Notes: a model not told the origin generated them from the letters alone. Shown: positions 43,799-52,866, counted from the stretch's first letter. The stretch is 64,000 bases of DNA from Oceanobacillus halotolerans (GCF_010993955.1 NZ_WIXL01000001.1:97317-161316); one strand, 5' to 3'. Translations and numbers: made by a program.

Positions 43799-43918
43799 AT
43801 GTCAGTAAATTGTCTATACGTGAAAGATTTAAAGAAATTGGTTGATGAATTACAACTAAAAGGGGTACAGGCGGAATTGTGTACCAAACCAAAGGGAATA
43901 CAAAATAATGCAAATTGA
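43799..43918 (+). CDS. Small ORF, 39 residues
   Basis: Short frame (MSVNCLYVKDLKKLVDELQL ... NAN) with a good ribosome site (AGGAGTGAAGAA) and directly preceded by the TGAC-N5-GTCATATA pair. No family recognised. Codons are ordinary. It may be a real micropeptide. Confidence 0.45.
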   Translation: MSVNCLYVKDLKKLVDELQLKGVQAELCTKPKGIQNNAN

Positions 43919-44018
43919 GGTATTACTTAGGGAGTAAAGGTTAAAAATGGTAGAAAACAGCTAACATCATATCGTTTTGTGTACGAAATGATTTGAATTA
44001 TATATAGGAGGAATTAGC

Positions 44019-44447
44019 ATGAATGTGCCCATGACAAACATGCCTCAATTTATTAAACGAGAGATTGAAGCCATTGAAGATAAGTTACATCCATTCATGA
44101 AGAAAATGTCAAGGTATGCTTTTTGGTCATTGCCACTGATCGTTATTTCCATCATGAATCTATTCGTTTTATTGTTTATGATTCCACAAGATCAACGTTC
44201 CATTGTTTCCATTATCATATATGCTGTAATTGGTGCAATTGGCTTTGCTTTATCAAAAGAAGTAAAATTACAGAAAAAAGAGGTAAGGCAACATAGTGTG
44301 AATTATATAGTTGAACGTATCCAACGAAGTAATATTGTTTCAGAAACTGTAAAAGCTAATTATATAAATCAGGTAAAACAGCATCCAGATAGAGCAATGA
44401 ATCAATTTGTTGCATTCTTACAAGAAGAAAATCAATTTAGATCATAA
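44019..44447 (+). CDS. DUF5392-like membrane protein
   Basis: Protein of 142 residues with a hydrophilic N-terminus, two central transmembrane helices (YAFWSLPLIVISIMNLFVLLF and SIVSIIIYAVIGAIGFAL) and a basic cytoplasmic C-terminus with coiled-coil potential (KEVKLQKKEVRQHSVNYIVE). It resembles the YwnF/DUF5392 proteins by architecture and length; function unknown. The ATG follows TATAGGAGG. A terminator lies 22 bases after the stop, then a TetR-family gene in the same direction. The promoter region upstream holds the repeated TGAC-N5-GTCATATA element. Confidence 0.65.
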   Translation: MNVPMTNMPQFIKREIEAIEDKLHPFMKKMSRYAFWSLPLIVISIMNLFVLLFMIPQDQRSIVSIIIYAVIGAIGFALSKEVKLQKKEVRQHSVNYIVERIQRSNIVSETVKANYINQVKQHPDRAMNQFVAFLQEENQFRS

Positions 44448-44468
44448 ACGCATCGAAAGTGTAGGTAG

Positions 44469-44497
44469 GAAACACCATATTAGTTGGTGTTTCTTTT
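44469..44497 (+). terminator. Terminator after the DUF5392-like gene
   Basis: GAAACACCA pairs with TGGTGTTTC over a 7-base loop, then TTTT. Confidence 0.8.
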
Positions 44498-44518
44498 ACA
44501 TTAACAGGGGGAATAAAG

Positions 44519-45127
44519 GTGCCAAAATCTACTTTTTATAACTTACCAAGTGAAAAAAAAGACACGTTAATGCACGCATTGGAAAATGAATTTTCTAGAG
44601 TCCCATTGCATGTAGCATCGATTTCCAATATCGTGAATGAAGCTGGCATACCACGAGGTAGTTTTTACCAATATTTTGCAGACAAAGAAGATGCTTTTTT
44701 CTTTTTATTGCATGAACAAAATAAAAAACGGAAGAGCCAATTTAATTCCTTGTTACAGCAATATGATGGTGACTTATGTGAATCGATATTAGCCTTTTTC
44801 CAATCAATGATAAGCGAGAAAGAAAATATTGCCTTTATGCGGAATGTATTCTTACACATGACACATAAGATGGAAGATACCTTTATAAAGATATTTAGCG
44901 ATCCACAAAACGAGGAAGACTTTCAAGAAATAAGTGAATGGATTGATAAGGACAAATTAAATATAAATAATGAAAAGGAATTAGCGCATATGATGCAAAT
45001 TATGATGGCAGTGATGTTCCGTAATTTCGTTATAAAGTTTGCGGAGGACTTATCGAACCAAGCAGCATATGATCATTTTAAGGTGGAATTGGATATTTTA
45101 AAACGAGGAATTTATCGGTACGATTAA
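44519..45127 (+). CDS. TetR/AcrR-family transcriptional regulator
   Basis: Protein of 202 residues with an N-terminal TetR-type helix-turn-helix: the recognition segment ISNIVNEAGIPRGSFYQYFADK (about residues 33-54) is a textbook TetR signature, preceded by a first helix KKDTLMHALENEFSRVPL. The C-terminal ~140 residues form an all-helical ligand-binding domain without a recognisable ligand class. GTG start behind GGGGGAATAAAG. The regulated genes are not shown; the neighbouring CorC/CNNM gene and the repeated operator-like motif upstream (43733-43783) are candidates. Confidence 0.88.
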   Translation: MPKSTFYNLPSEKKDTLMHALENEFSRVPLHVASISNIVNEAGIPRGSFYQYFADKEDAFFFLLHEQNKKRKSQFNSLLQQYDGDLCESILAFFQSMISEKENIAFMRNVFLHMTHKMEDTFIKIFSDPQNEEDFQEISEWIDKDKLNINNEKELAHMMQIMMAVMFRNFVIKFAEDLSNQAAYDHFKVELDILKRGIYRYD

Positions 45128-45208
45128 GCGAAGAATAAGATAGTTGGATGAGTCATTGTTTGTATGGGTTATGGCATATGGGTTTTTAAGTGAAGGAGGG
45201 AAAGTTTT

Positions 45209-46450
45209 TTGCTTTTAGCTATTATTGTTTTAATATTTGTCTCATTTTTCTTTTCTGGTAGTGAAACGGCATTAACCGCAACGAATAAAATGAGAGTCCA
45301 AACAAAAGCAACGAATGGGGACCGAAAATCGGAGAAGTTATTAGCACTTATATCGAAACCACAGGAGTTTATCACCGCAATTTTAATTGGAAACAACATC
45401 TCAAACATTTTATTACCAACACTTGTCACCATGCTGGCAATTGAGTATGGGTTTAATGTTGCGTTGGCATCTGCAATCTTAACGATCACGATTATTATCG
45501 TATCGGAGGTGATTCCGAAGTCAGTGGCAGCAACGTTTCCTGACCGAATATCCTATATTGTATTACCCGTTATTCGATTTATCGTATGGGTGCTAAAACC
45601 CTTTACACTTCTACTAAATGGATTAACTGGTTTCATTATTCGCTTTCTCTCTAAAGGGGAAAAGGAAAATACGACGATATCGAAAGAAGAATTCCGTGCA
45701 ATGGTCGATATTGCCGATACAGAGGGTACTTTTGAAAAGGAAGAATCCCATCGTATAAAAGGGTTGCTTGATTTTTATAACTTAAATGTGAATGATGCGT
45801 TGAAGACACCTCGTGTGGATATGATTGCATTACCATATACCGCAACGTATGAAGAGGTGCGTGATATTGTTTTGCGAAATCCTTTTACGCGTTATCCCGT
45901 TTTTAAAGAGGATATGGATGAAATCATTGGAATCTTCCATTCTAAATTTCTAATATCTTGGTCAATGGAGCCAGAAAAACCGCTTGATACTTACATTGAT
46001 ACAGATTCATTGATGGTGTATGAATTTCATTCGATTGAATTAATTTTTAGAAAAATGACGCAAGAAAAAAAGCATATGGCAATTGTACTGGATGAGTATG
46101 GTGGAACAGAGGGTATTATTACACTAGAGGATATTATTGAAGCGATGATTGGCCTCGAAATTGAAGATGAAACCGATACAGATGGAGACCAGTTGATTGA
46201 AAAATTAACGGATACAGAACTTATTTGTAACGGGAAAATTCCATTGAATCGCTTGAACTCTATTTTTGATACTGAAATCCCAGAAGAAGAGGACGTATTG
46301 GTTGGGTACTTATTACGAGAAATGAATGGCTTTCCAAAAGAGGGAGACACCTTAAAGCGAGGTAATATTACGTTTACGATCCTTGGGACGGAGGGTAGAA
46401 CGATTAAACGAGTGCAGCTAATAAAAGAAGAAAGTACTATTGACGGGTAG
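45209..46450 (+). CDS. CorC/CNNM-type hemolysin-family transporter protein
   Basis: Membrane protein of 413 residues. An N-terminal DUF21 (CNNM) transmembrane domain (about 1-145) begins FFFSGSETALTATNKMRVQT and has the IVSEVIPKSVA motif. Two CBS motifs follow (RVDMIALPYTAT, HMAIVLDEYGGTEGIITLED), and a C-terminal CorC/HlyC domain ends the protein. These proteins are implicated in magnesium or cobalt export and ion homeostasis; MpfA-like activity is a reasonable inference. The TTG start (45209) lies eight bases after GGAGGG. A terminator overlaps the stop codon. Confidence 0.88.
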   Translation: MLLAIIVLIFVSFFFSGSETALTATNKMRVQTKATNGDRKSEKLLALISKPQEFITAILIGNNISNILLPTLVTMLAIEYGFNVALASAILTITIIIVSEVIPKSVAATFPDRISYIVLPVIRFIVWVLKPFTLLLNGLTGFIIRFLSKGEKENTTISKEEFRAMVDIADTEGTFEKEESHRIKGLLDFYNLNVNDALKTPRVDMIALPYTATYEEVRDIVLRNPFTRYPVFKEDMDEIIGIFHSKFLISWSMEPEKPLDTYIDTDSLMVYEFHSIELIFRKMTQEKKHMAIVLDEYGGTEGIITLEDIIEAMIGLEIEDETDTDGDQLIEKLTDTELICNGKIPLNRLNSIFDTEIPEEEDVLVGYLLREMNGFPKEGDTLKRGNITFTILGTEGRTIKRVQLIKEESTIDG

Positions 46451-46486
46451 TGAGGAAGAGATCTTATGATTTTTCCTCACTTTTTT
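46449..46486 (+). terminator. Terminator after the CorC/CNNM gene
   Basis: AGTGAGGAA pairs with TTCCTCACT, followed by TTTTT; the stem begins within the stop codon. Confidence 0.82.
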
Positions 46487-46576
46487 GCGATTATTGTAAT
46501 GGTTCTTGTATTTGATTCTTTTCTAAACTTCGACATAAGGTAGATTTTCAAAAAGCAGCTTAAGTTATAATAAATA

Positions 46577-46608
46577 AAATGAGCTTAGATAGATTTCTAA
46601 GCCCATTT
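46577..46608 (-). terminator. Terminator of the leftward antiporter gene
   Basis: AAATGAGCTTAGA pairs with TCTAAGCCCATTT; read leftwards it runs into a T-rich stretch. It lies within six bases of the antiporter stop. Confidence 0.75.
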
Positions 46609-46613
46609 ATACA

Positions 46614-48143
46614 TTAGTGGTGTCCTTTGTCTTTTCTTTTTTCCCAAAAACGCCAGTTGAATTTTTTTGCCTCATTTTTGGCTTTGTCTTTTTTAACAAT
46701 TTTCTTTCCTAACAAAGCTTCTTTTGCATGTTCTCTACTTTTTTTATGGCTAAGTACAAATAATTTGTCCCCGTCTTGGATAATAGTTGTTCCAGTTGGG
46801 GTAATTACCTTTTCCTCTCGAACAATGCCAATAATTAAAGTATCATCTGGAAGTTCCAAGTCTATTAAGGATGTATCAACAGCCGGAGATGACTTTGAAA
46901 TAAACATTTCTACAATTTCTGAATCCGTATTCCCAAGGTTGATAATCTCCATTAATGGTAGCTCATGTTGATCTGTTCCACCAGTTAATTTTAACTTTGT
47001 GGCAACCCATGATAAGGTACTTCCCTGTATTAATGCCGAAATAAGGACAACGAAGAAAACTGCATTAAAAATGATATGGCTATTTTCAACTCCTGCTACT
47101 ATCGGATAGGTTGCTAGTACGATTGGAACAGCACCTTTTAATCCAGCCCATGAAATAAAGAATTGTTCTTTCATATTGTACTTCATAAAGAGCATAGAGA
47201 TGAAGACAGCAACAGGCCTTGCAATAAACATAAGAATGATCGCCAGTAATATGCCTTGCCATAACACATCAAGTAATTGATTAGGGAACACAAGTAATCC
47301 TAATAAGATAAACATAACAATCTGCATCATCCATGCAAATCCTTCACTAAATCGAAGAATCGTGAAGCGGTACATCAGATCATGATTTCCTAAATACACT
47401 GCCATGACATAAACAGCAAGTAGTCCACTACCACCCATTACATCGGTGAGTGCAAATGTCAATCCTGCACTCCCCATTGCTAGAACGGGATACAAACCAG
47501 AAATATCTAGTTTTATATGATTAATGATAACAACAGTTACCTTTCCTAGGATAAGCCCAACAATTAATCCTAGACCCATTTGAATAAAAAATCCGCCGAT
47601 TGCAGACCAAATGGAACTATCTGGTATTTGGATTAATTCAATAACGGTAATCGTTAAAAAAACAGCCATCGGGTCATTGGAACCAGATTCAGCCTCTAAG
47701 GTAGCAGTTAGACGTTTTTTAATATTCTTATTACCTAATACAGAAAATACTGCTGCAGCATCGGTTGAACCAACAATCGCACCAAATAACATGCCTTCTA
47801 ATATGGAAAAATCGAGTATATATACGGCGGCTAACCCAACCACTAAGGATGTAATTAAGACTCCAAAGGTAGCAAGTACACCGGCAGCACCAATCACAGG
47901 TCGGATGTGGTCCCATTTTGTTTGGGTACCACCTTCAAATAAAATAATAATTAAGGCTAGCATACCAATGAATTGTGTAAGTTGAACATCTTCAAAGAAA
48001 ATAATACGGTTCAGAAACATTCCGACAACTAAGAATAAAACGAGAGAAGGTAATCCAAGTCGAGATGAGAATTTAGTGGCAAGTACACCAACAAGTAGCA
48101 TTGCTGATAGTAAAAAAATTAAAGCTTCAACTGATACATCCAA
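46614..48143 (-). CDS. K+/H+ (or Na+/H+) antiporter, CPA2/NhaP2-like, with RCK_C domain
   Basis: Integral membrane antiporter of about 509 residues. Twelve or so helices fill the first ~380 residues, including FEGGTQT and ESGSNDPMAVFLT (the conserved acid-rich exchanger motif, near 150-165). A hydrophilic TrkA-C/RCK_C domain follows (about 400-480: VDTSLIDLELPDDTLIIGIV), then a basic C-terminal tail (WRFWEKRKDKGHH). This layout matches potassium/proton antiporters of the NhaP2 type used in pH and salt adaptation. The frame extends to a TTG at 48152, but TTG 48143 sits nine bases behind AAAGG and is preferred. Confidence 0.9.
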   Translation of the reverse strand: MDVSVEALIFLLSAMLLVGVLATKFSSRLGLPSLVLFLVVGMFLNRIIFFEDVQLTQFIGMLALIIILFEGGTQTKWDHIRPVIGAAGVLATFGVLITSLVVGLAAVYILDFSILEGMLFGAIVGSTDAAAVFSVLGNKNIKKRLTATLEAESGSNDPMAVFLTITVIELIQIPDSSIWSAIGGFFIQMGLGLIVGLILGKVTVVIINHIKLDISGLYPVLAMGSAGLTFALTDVMGGSGLLAVYVMAVYLGNHDLMYRFTILRFSEGFAWMMQIVMFILLGLLVFPNQLLDVLWQGILLAIILMFIARPVAVFISMLFMKYNMKEQFFISWAGLKGAVPIVLATYPIVAGVENSHIIFNAVFFVVLISALIQGSTLSWVATKLKLTGGTDQHELPLMEIINLGNTDSEIVEMFISKSSPAVDTSLIDLELPDDTLIIGIVREEKVITPTGTTIIQDGDKLFVLSHKKSREHAKEALLGKKIVKKDKAKNEAKKFNWRFWEKRKDKGHH

Positions 48144-48260
48144 ATAAAACAACCTTTCTAATATGCCTGTTATCTACCATGTGTATATTAATTTTACATT
48201 TATTTTAAAAAATACTCCAAGCAATTTAAACGGATATAAGAAAGGGTGCAAAGAACAATT

Positions 48261-48617
48261 TTAATGATTTACTCGTTCTATGGTGTAAGTGCCTCGTTCT
48301 GTTATTAAGCGAAATTGATTCCCATCAAACTGATAAATGGTGGAATCCTCTAACGGAATCTCATATAACGAAGATGGTAGTGGTTGGTATTCTTGCACAT
48401 CATCTGTTTCTGTGAATCCAGTCCCATTTAAATGAAGAGAATGCATTGGCTCATAGTCATCAATTCTTCTTGTATCTTTTGAATAGGAAATATTATCTAA
48501 GTCTAAAATGGTTTCATCATGATCATCTAGTTCTTCTTTGGATATCTTAATGGTTTCTCCGTTCCATTGATGTAGCATTTCATTAAACTCTTCCACGCTT
48601 AAGTACTGTGGTGTCAT
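48261..48617 (-). CDS. Unknown 118-residue acidic protein
   Basis: Not recognised. About 118 residues, soluble, with an excess of Asp/Glu and no hydrophobic segment. It starts MTPQYLSVEEFNEMLHQWNG and ends FRLITERGTYTIERVNH, with beta-like repeats. The ATG follows GGAGGGATTTTTG; the preceding TTG at 48620 is less likely. It lies between the antiporter gene and a 21-bp repeat array, transcribed leftwards like the antiporter, about 110 bases ahead of it. Confidence 0.65.
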   Translation of the reverse strand: MTPQYLSVEEFNEMLHQWNGETIKISKEELDDHDETILDLDNISYSKDTRRIDDYEPMHSLHLNGTGFTETDDVQEYQPLPSSLYEIPLEDSTIYQFDGNQFRLITERGTYTIERVNH

Positions 48618-48710
48618 CAAAAATCCCTCCTATAGACTTACATTACCCACTAGGAATGTGTTTCATACAGACGGAAATTTTGGGATATATGGTTATCGTG
48701 TGAGCACTCT

Positions 48711-48857
48711 ACGAATTCATGCGACATCTCCACAAATTCGTGCAGGTTCTGTGCAAAGTCGTGCAACAACGCCGCAAAGTCGTGCAACAGCACCGCAAAG
48801 TCGTGCAACACCACCGCGAAGTCATGCAACACCACCGTAAAATCATACAACAAACAT
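48711..48857. repeat. Array of seven 21-bp tandem repeats (family F, copy 2)
   Basis: Seven consecutive 21-base units of the form GCAAAGTCGTGCAACACCACC with mostly single changes. The outer units are more diverged. The unit is the reverse complement of the one at 33892-34038 (shared GCACGA and TTTG). Intergenic, between the gene at 48261 and TraB. One minus-strand frame (48650-48907) is open only because the period is a multiple of three. Confidence 0.85.
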
Positions 48858-48989
48858 CCCAAACTCACTCGACTATCCCAAAAAAACAAAGGGAAATCTA
48901 TTCTCATTCAAGCATTTCTAGTTTAAGATAGTAATAAGATGAATATAATTGGACAAGTAATGATTCGTTCATTAAAGGAAGGTTAATCT

Positions 48990-50156
48990 ATGAGTGAGGA
49001 AAATATTACACGAATCCATTTAAATGGAAAAGAATATATCTTAATTGGAACAGCACATGTCTCCAAACACAGTACACAACAAGTTAAAGAAGTGATAGAA
49101 ACGGAAAACCCAGATGCTGTCTGTGTAGAATTGGATGAGCAACGGTATCAATCCATTCAAGAAGGCAGCAAATGGCAAGATATGGATATTTTTAAAGTTA
49201 TTAAGGAAAAGAAATCAACTCTTTTGTTAATGAATATCGCAATCTCCTCTTTCCAAAAGCGAATGGCTAAGCAGTTAGGCATTAATCCTGGTCAGGAAAT
49301 GATTCAGGGAATTGAATCGGCAAAGGAAACTAATGCTGAGCTCGTCTTAGCAGATCGTAATATCCAAACAACGTTTTCTCGTATTTGGCGAGGCCTTGGT
49401 TTAAAAGGGAAAATGATGCTGCTTATGCAAGTGGTTGGTGGAATTTTTACCAACGAAAAAATATCCGAAGAAGAACTGGAAAAAATGAAATCAAAAGATA
49501 TGATTGACTCAATCTTGCAGGAGTTTACAGAGTACTTTCCCGAACTAAAACGTCCATTAATTGACGAGCGTGATCAATACTTATCACAAAAAATTAAAAA
49601 TGCACCAGGTGAAAAAGTGGTGGCTGTATTAGGAGCAGCACACGTACCAGGGATTACAAAAGAAATTCAAAAAGATCATGACCTAAAACGGTTAACGAAG
49701 GTCCCACCAAAATCCAAGGCACCGAAAATTATAGGATGGGCAATACCAATTTTGATTATCAGTATTATTGCCTATACATTTTATGCAAATCCTTCAGCAG
49801 GTTTAGATCAAACCATTCGCTGGTTACTATGGAATGGATCATTCTCAGCACTTGGAACAGCACTTGCATTTGGGCATCCACTTGCAGTAATAACTGCCTT
49901 CTTTGCTGCACCGCTGACCTCACTTAATCCCTTGCTAGCAGCAGGATGGTTTGCAGGAATTGTACAAGCCTATGTTAAGAAACCAAATGTCCGTGATTTT
50001 GAAATGCTTTCAGAGGATTCCCATACGGTAAAAGGCTTTTGGCGCAACAAAGTAACGAGGATTTTACTCATCGTTATATTAGCTAATATTGGAAGTGGAA
50101 TTGGTACCTTTGTTGGTGGAGCCGATGTTGTACGATTATTCTTTGAAAATATTTAA
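48990..50156 (+). CDS. TraB/GumN-type membrane-associated protein
   Basis: Protein of 388 residues. The N-terminal ~240 residues are the TraB domain: GTAHVSKHSTQQV near residue 18, CVELDEQRY and LADRNIQTT, ERDQYLSQK and AVLGAAHVPGI (near 215-225), the set of conserved residues thought to form a metal-dependent hydrolase site. The C-terminal ~140 residues hold about four hydrophobic helices (near 250-268, 285-310, 315-335 and 360-385). The family was first linked to pheromone shutdown in enterococci; the role in this organism is unknown. ATG behind AAAGGAAGG; terminator at 50219. Confidence 0.85.
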   Translation: MSEENITRIHLNGKEYILIGTAHVSKHSTQQVKEVIETENPDAVCVELDEQRYQSIQEGSKWQDMDIFKVIKEKKSTLLLMNIAISSFQKRMAKQLGINPGQEMIQGIESAKETNAELVLADRNIQTTFSRIWRGLGLKGKMMLLMQVVGGIFTNEKISEEELEKMKSKDMIDSILQEFTEYFPELKRPLIDERDQYLSQKIKNAPGEKVVAVLGAAHVPGITKEIQKDHDLKRLTKVPPKSKAPKIIGWAIPILIISIIAYTFYANPSAGLDQTIRWLLWNGSFSALGTALAFGHPLAVITAFFAAPLTSLNPLLAAGWFAGIVQAYVKKPNVRDFEMLSEDSHTVKGFWRNKVTRILLIVILANIGSGIGTFVGGADVVRLFFENI

Positions 50157-50218
50157 GGAGTGCATGTTACCATAACGGGGTTCTGTTACTTATCGCAAAC
50201 ATTTAATGGTGATTTTCC

Positions 50219-50266
50219 AAAGAAGATAACATGATTGATGAAATTGTTCGTCTGTTATCTTCTTTT
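50219..50266 (+). terminator. Terminator after the TraB gene
   Basis: AAAGAAGATAACA pairs with TGTTATCTTCTTT over a 21-base loop, followed by T. It lies in the 370-base gap before the convergent sirtuin gene; the rest of that gap shows nothing else clear. Confidence 0.7.
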
Positions 50267-50484
50267 CCATATTCTGTAAAGATGGTTGAGCAAGGATCTT
50301 TTAAAGGTTTGGCGTTGAATCATCGATACTGTATTAAACGGTTGGATATTTGTGCATAAGTTAAAAACTTGTCTTCATAGTAAAGTTTTTCCTTAGTGCA
50401 AGTTATATGCAATAATGTTAGAAAGTCAACGTTTTATTATAAATTTTCAAAAAATAAAACTTTTGCCTTATCGAAAACCAAAGA

Positions 50485-50515
50485 AAAAAGCACCTTTCTT
50501 AAAGAAAGCTGCTTT
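50485..50515 (-). terminator. Terminator of the sirtuin gene
   Basis: Read leftwards, AAAGC-AG-CTTTCTT pairs with AAGAAAGGTGCTTT, followed by a T-run. Confidence 0.75.
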
Positions 50516-50525
50516 GGTACTTGTA

Positions 50526-51230
50526 TTAGGTGAGACTTTCTAAAACATCTCCAATTGCTTTATGGTGAATTACCTCATCGGCAAAATGATCTAATTCCGT
50601 TTTATCCCGATTCACAATAACTAATTTTGCACCATGATCTTTTGCAATTAGTGGAAACTGGTTTGCAGGGGTTACACTTAAGGAGGAACCTAATACGATA
50701 AATAGGTCTGCTTTTTCTGCTTCATTCAAAGCAAATTGAAAAGCTTCTTGCGGTAACGCCTCTCCAAACAAAACAACTGATGGTCGAAGTACTCCTCCAC
50801 ATGTACAGTGATAGTCCTTGTTTAGAAATGCTTCACTCTTGTAGACCTTGCCGCATTGTTGACAATGAACTTGTTGTAAGGTTCCATGTAATTCAGCTAC
50901 CCGCCTACTACCAGCTTCTTGATGAAACCCGTCCACATTTTGGGTAATAATTGATTTGATTATCCCCTCTTTTTCCCAGTCTGCTAAGATGTAATGCCCT
51001 TTATGAGGGGTATATTGTTTAACACCAAGTACGCGTTCACGATAAAAATCCATAAATGCTTCCACATTGTTATTTAATGCATCTGTACTAGCAATCTTGC
51101 TGGGGTCTTGTTGGTTCCATAATCCTTGATTGGTTGAACGGAAATCAGGCAGACCACTTTCTGTTGACATGCCAGCACCAGTAAATACTACGGTATAATT
51201 CGATTCGTGAAGCCATTTGGAAAGAATCAA
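50526..51230 (-). CDS. NAD-dependent protein deacylase (sirtuin, SrtN/CobB-like)
   Basis: Class III deacylase, about 235 residues. The Rossmann nicotinamide site shows FTGAGMSTESGLPDFRS near the N-terminus, the catalytic region ITQNVDGFHQEAG with the conserved histidine in ELHGTLQ, a structural zinc ribbon CQQCGK ... HCTCG (two cysteine pairs), then VVLFGEALP and LGSSLSVTPAN. These are the sirtuin hallmarks. The TTG at 51230 lies nine bases from CGGAGG; the long frame to 51290 adds residues with no signal. No deacylated target can be read from context. Confidence 0.92.
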   Translation of the reverse strand: MILSKWLHESNYTVVFTGAGMSTESGLPDFRSTNQGLWNQQDPSKIASTDALNNNVEAFMDFYRERVLGVKQYTPHKGHYILADWEKEGIIKSIITQNVDGFHQEAGSRRVAELHGTLQQVHCQQCGKVYKSEAFLNKDYHCTCGGVLRPSVVLFGEALPQEAFQFALNEAEKADLFIVLGSSLSVTPANQFPLIAKDHGAKLVIVNRDKTELDHFADEVIHHKAIGDVLESLT

Positions 51231-51388
51231 GTTTATCAACCTCCGTATTGTATTCGCTCCCATTATACAAGGAGTAAAAGCGAATGACAAAAGATGATTC
51301 GTTTGGGAAAATAGGTATGAAGATAATGGGAATCCTAGGTATAAAATAAAACTGTTTTTTTACAACGAATAATCTATCTTATATTTAT

Positions 51389-51544
51389 CCCGCATGTAAC
51401 GGGCAGTAAGCCCCCCACTTCAAGCTTTCTTAGGAGATCTAAGAAAGCTAAGTGGGGGATCAAACTGCCCGTAAATGTCCGATTCGTTCAACTAACCATC
51501 AGTGGGAAGGAAGGTAACCCCCATTGATTGAAGTTTCGCTTTAT
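51389..51544 (+). repeat. Structured ~155-bp repeat family E, copy 2
   Basis: Preceded by TTTAT. Begins CCCGCATGTAACGGGCAGTA, then the stem CCCCCCACTTCAAGC ... AAGTGGGGGATC, ACTGCCCGTAAATGTCC, the block GATTCGTTCAACTAACCATC, a hairpin (AGTGGG ... CCCAT) and the end GAAGTTTCGCTTTAT. It lies in the 380-base gap between the sirtuin and thioredoxin-like genes. Confidence 0.8.
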
Positions 51545-51609
51545 GACATTCCTTACCTAAAAGCATCAATCTTTTAGAAAATAGCCAAAGCCAATTAGGA
51601 GGGTTTATT

Positions 51610-51948
51610 ATGCGTGAATTTAAAGAGATGAAAAGTATAGATGATATCGAGTCATTTATAAATAAACATACATTAGCTTTTCTTTATATCACACGGCCTA
51701 ACTGTAGTGTCTGTCATGGACTAAAGCCACAAGTGTTACAACTGATGGAGAAATACCCTGAAATTCAGTTAGGATCCATTGATACACTAGAAGTGGAAGA
51801 GGTAGCTGGTTACTTTTCTATCTTTACCGTACCCGTATTATTGCTATTTGTGGAAGGGAAAGAATATGTTCGAGAAGCACGTATTGTTCATATGGATTTA
51901 TATGAAGAAAAGCTAGATAATATTTATGAAAATGTTGTTGGCTCATGA
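51610..51948 (+). CDS. Thioredoxin-like protein
   Basis: Small cytoplasmic protein of 112 residues with a thioredoxin fold. The active site reads RPNCSVCHGLKP (CxxC, about residues 34-37), with the later cis-proline segment FTVPVLLLFVEG. The CSVC dipeptide differs from the standard CGPC of thioredoxin, which suggests a specialised oxidoreductase or bacillithiol-type role; that is inference. The ATG follows AGGAGGG. The region upstream is a family E repeat, and family C/D repeats follow downstream, so the gene is embedded in repetitive DNA. Confidence 0.85.
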   Translation: MREFKEMKSIDDIESFINKHTLAFLYITRPNCSVCHGLKPQVLQLMEKYPEIQLGSIDTLEVEEVAGYFSIFTVPVLLLFVEGKEYVREARIVHMDLYEEKLDNIYENVVGS

Positions 51949-51970
51949 AAGAGTAGATCCAGTAAAAGCT

Positions 51971-52060
51971 AAGTAGTTCCGTTTAAGATGGAAAAGCATT
52001 ATAAATAGTATATGGAATAGCATATCAATTAGGTCCCAATTGGTATGTTATTTTTCATTG
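51971..52060 (+). repeat. Repeat family C, partial copy
   Basis: AAGTAGTTCCGTTTAAGATGG, GAATAGCATATCAATTAGG and a following hairpin-like GTCCCAATTGG; matches the 5' part of the element at 61873. Confidence 0.6.
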
Positions 52061-52063
52061 TAC

Positions 52064-52178
52064 GTTAGGAAAGTATAAAATTTTAGCTAGGAAGTGGAGT
52101 CGACGTGGCTAAAATTTTAATGTCCTAAGTATAAGTAAACGAATACATTCGCTAAGGACGATCGATGCGGGTTTTTCT
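52064..52178 (+). repeat. Repeat family D, copy 1
   Basis: GTTAGGAAAGTATAAAATTTT, AGAAGTGG-type block, CTAAAATTTTAATGTCC, AAGTATAAG and TTCGCTAAGG...ATGCG. Contains inverted AAAATTTT blocks (TAAAATTTTAGC / GCTAAAATTTTA). Two further copies at 53106 and 55880. The gap 51949-52434 otherwise has no gene. Confidence 0.6.
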
Positions 52179-52434
52179 AAAAATAACAATGATATTCATT
52201 AAGTTTTGTATGAATTAGCATAGTAAATAATATAACAAATAACAGAGTGACAATATCCATCTTGTGAATTAGGTTGCTAATGATACTGCTAATCACCACG
52301 TTTTTTAGCTCTTCCTAAATTGCTACAGTTGGTATTTGTTATTTTGTGTTAAACTAAATATAGATGATTAAGAGAACTCTGTTTCCCAACTGCCAGTAAG
52401 TTTAATAAGGAAAATCAACAAGGTGGGGGTTAAT

Positions 52435-52866
52435 ATGAAATATAAATTTTTAATATTGCTAATAGGCTCATATTTATTGGCTTTTTCAATAAATCTATTT
52501 CCTGCATTAAAGTATCCAGATTTAAATGTGGGCATTTTCAATTTACTTGTAACATTATTGTTTATGCTCTTATTTCTTATTTACTCTAAAAATGGAAGTA
52601 AGAAATTGAAGGTATTTACTATAGTTGGAGTCGCATCAGGTGTGCTTATATTCCTCATCACAACATTTGAACACCTTATGTTTGATAATGTTATTTTAGA
52701 TTCGATAGCCTCATTACAGTATCCCTTTTACCTAATATTCATCACGCCATTATTTGGTGGTAATATCTTGTTCGACCTCAGTTATGGAACATACTCATTG
52801 TTGATGTCCTTGTTCTATGGAGTTGTATTAGGTTTAACAATTTATCCCGCGTGTAACGAGCAGTAA
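52435..52866 (+). CDS. Small membrane protein truncated or ended inside a family E repeat
   Basis: Membrane protein of about 143 residues with four hydrophobic helices (about 3-20, 33-50, 58-78 and 105-135) and no recognisable family. The ATG follows AAGGTGGGGG. The last codons (PACNEQ) and the stop are encoded by the first bases of the family E repeat at 52846, so the original C-terminus was probably cut by insertion of that element. The protein may therefore be an inactive remnant, or the shortened form may be kept. Confidence 0.5.
   Translation: MKYKFLILLIGSYLLAFSINLFPALKYPDLNVGIFNLLVTLLFMLLFLIYSKNGSKKLKVFTIVGVASGVLIFLITTFEHLMFDNVILDSIASLQYPFYLIFITPLFGGNILFDLSYGTYSLLMSLFYGVVLGLTIYPACNEQ

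Noticed and set aside
48650-48907. Minus-strand protein of heptad repeats
   Set aside because: The frame is open only because the 21-bp repeat period is divisible by three; no ribosome site, and the array is intergenic in both locations.
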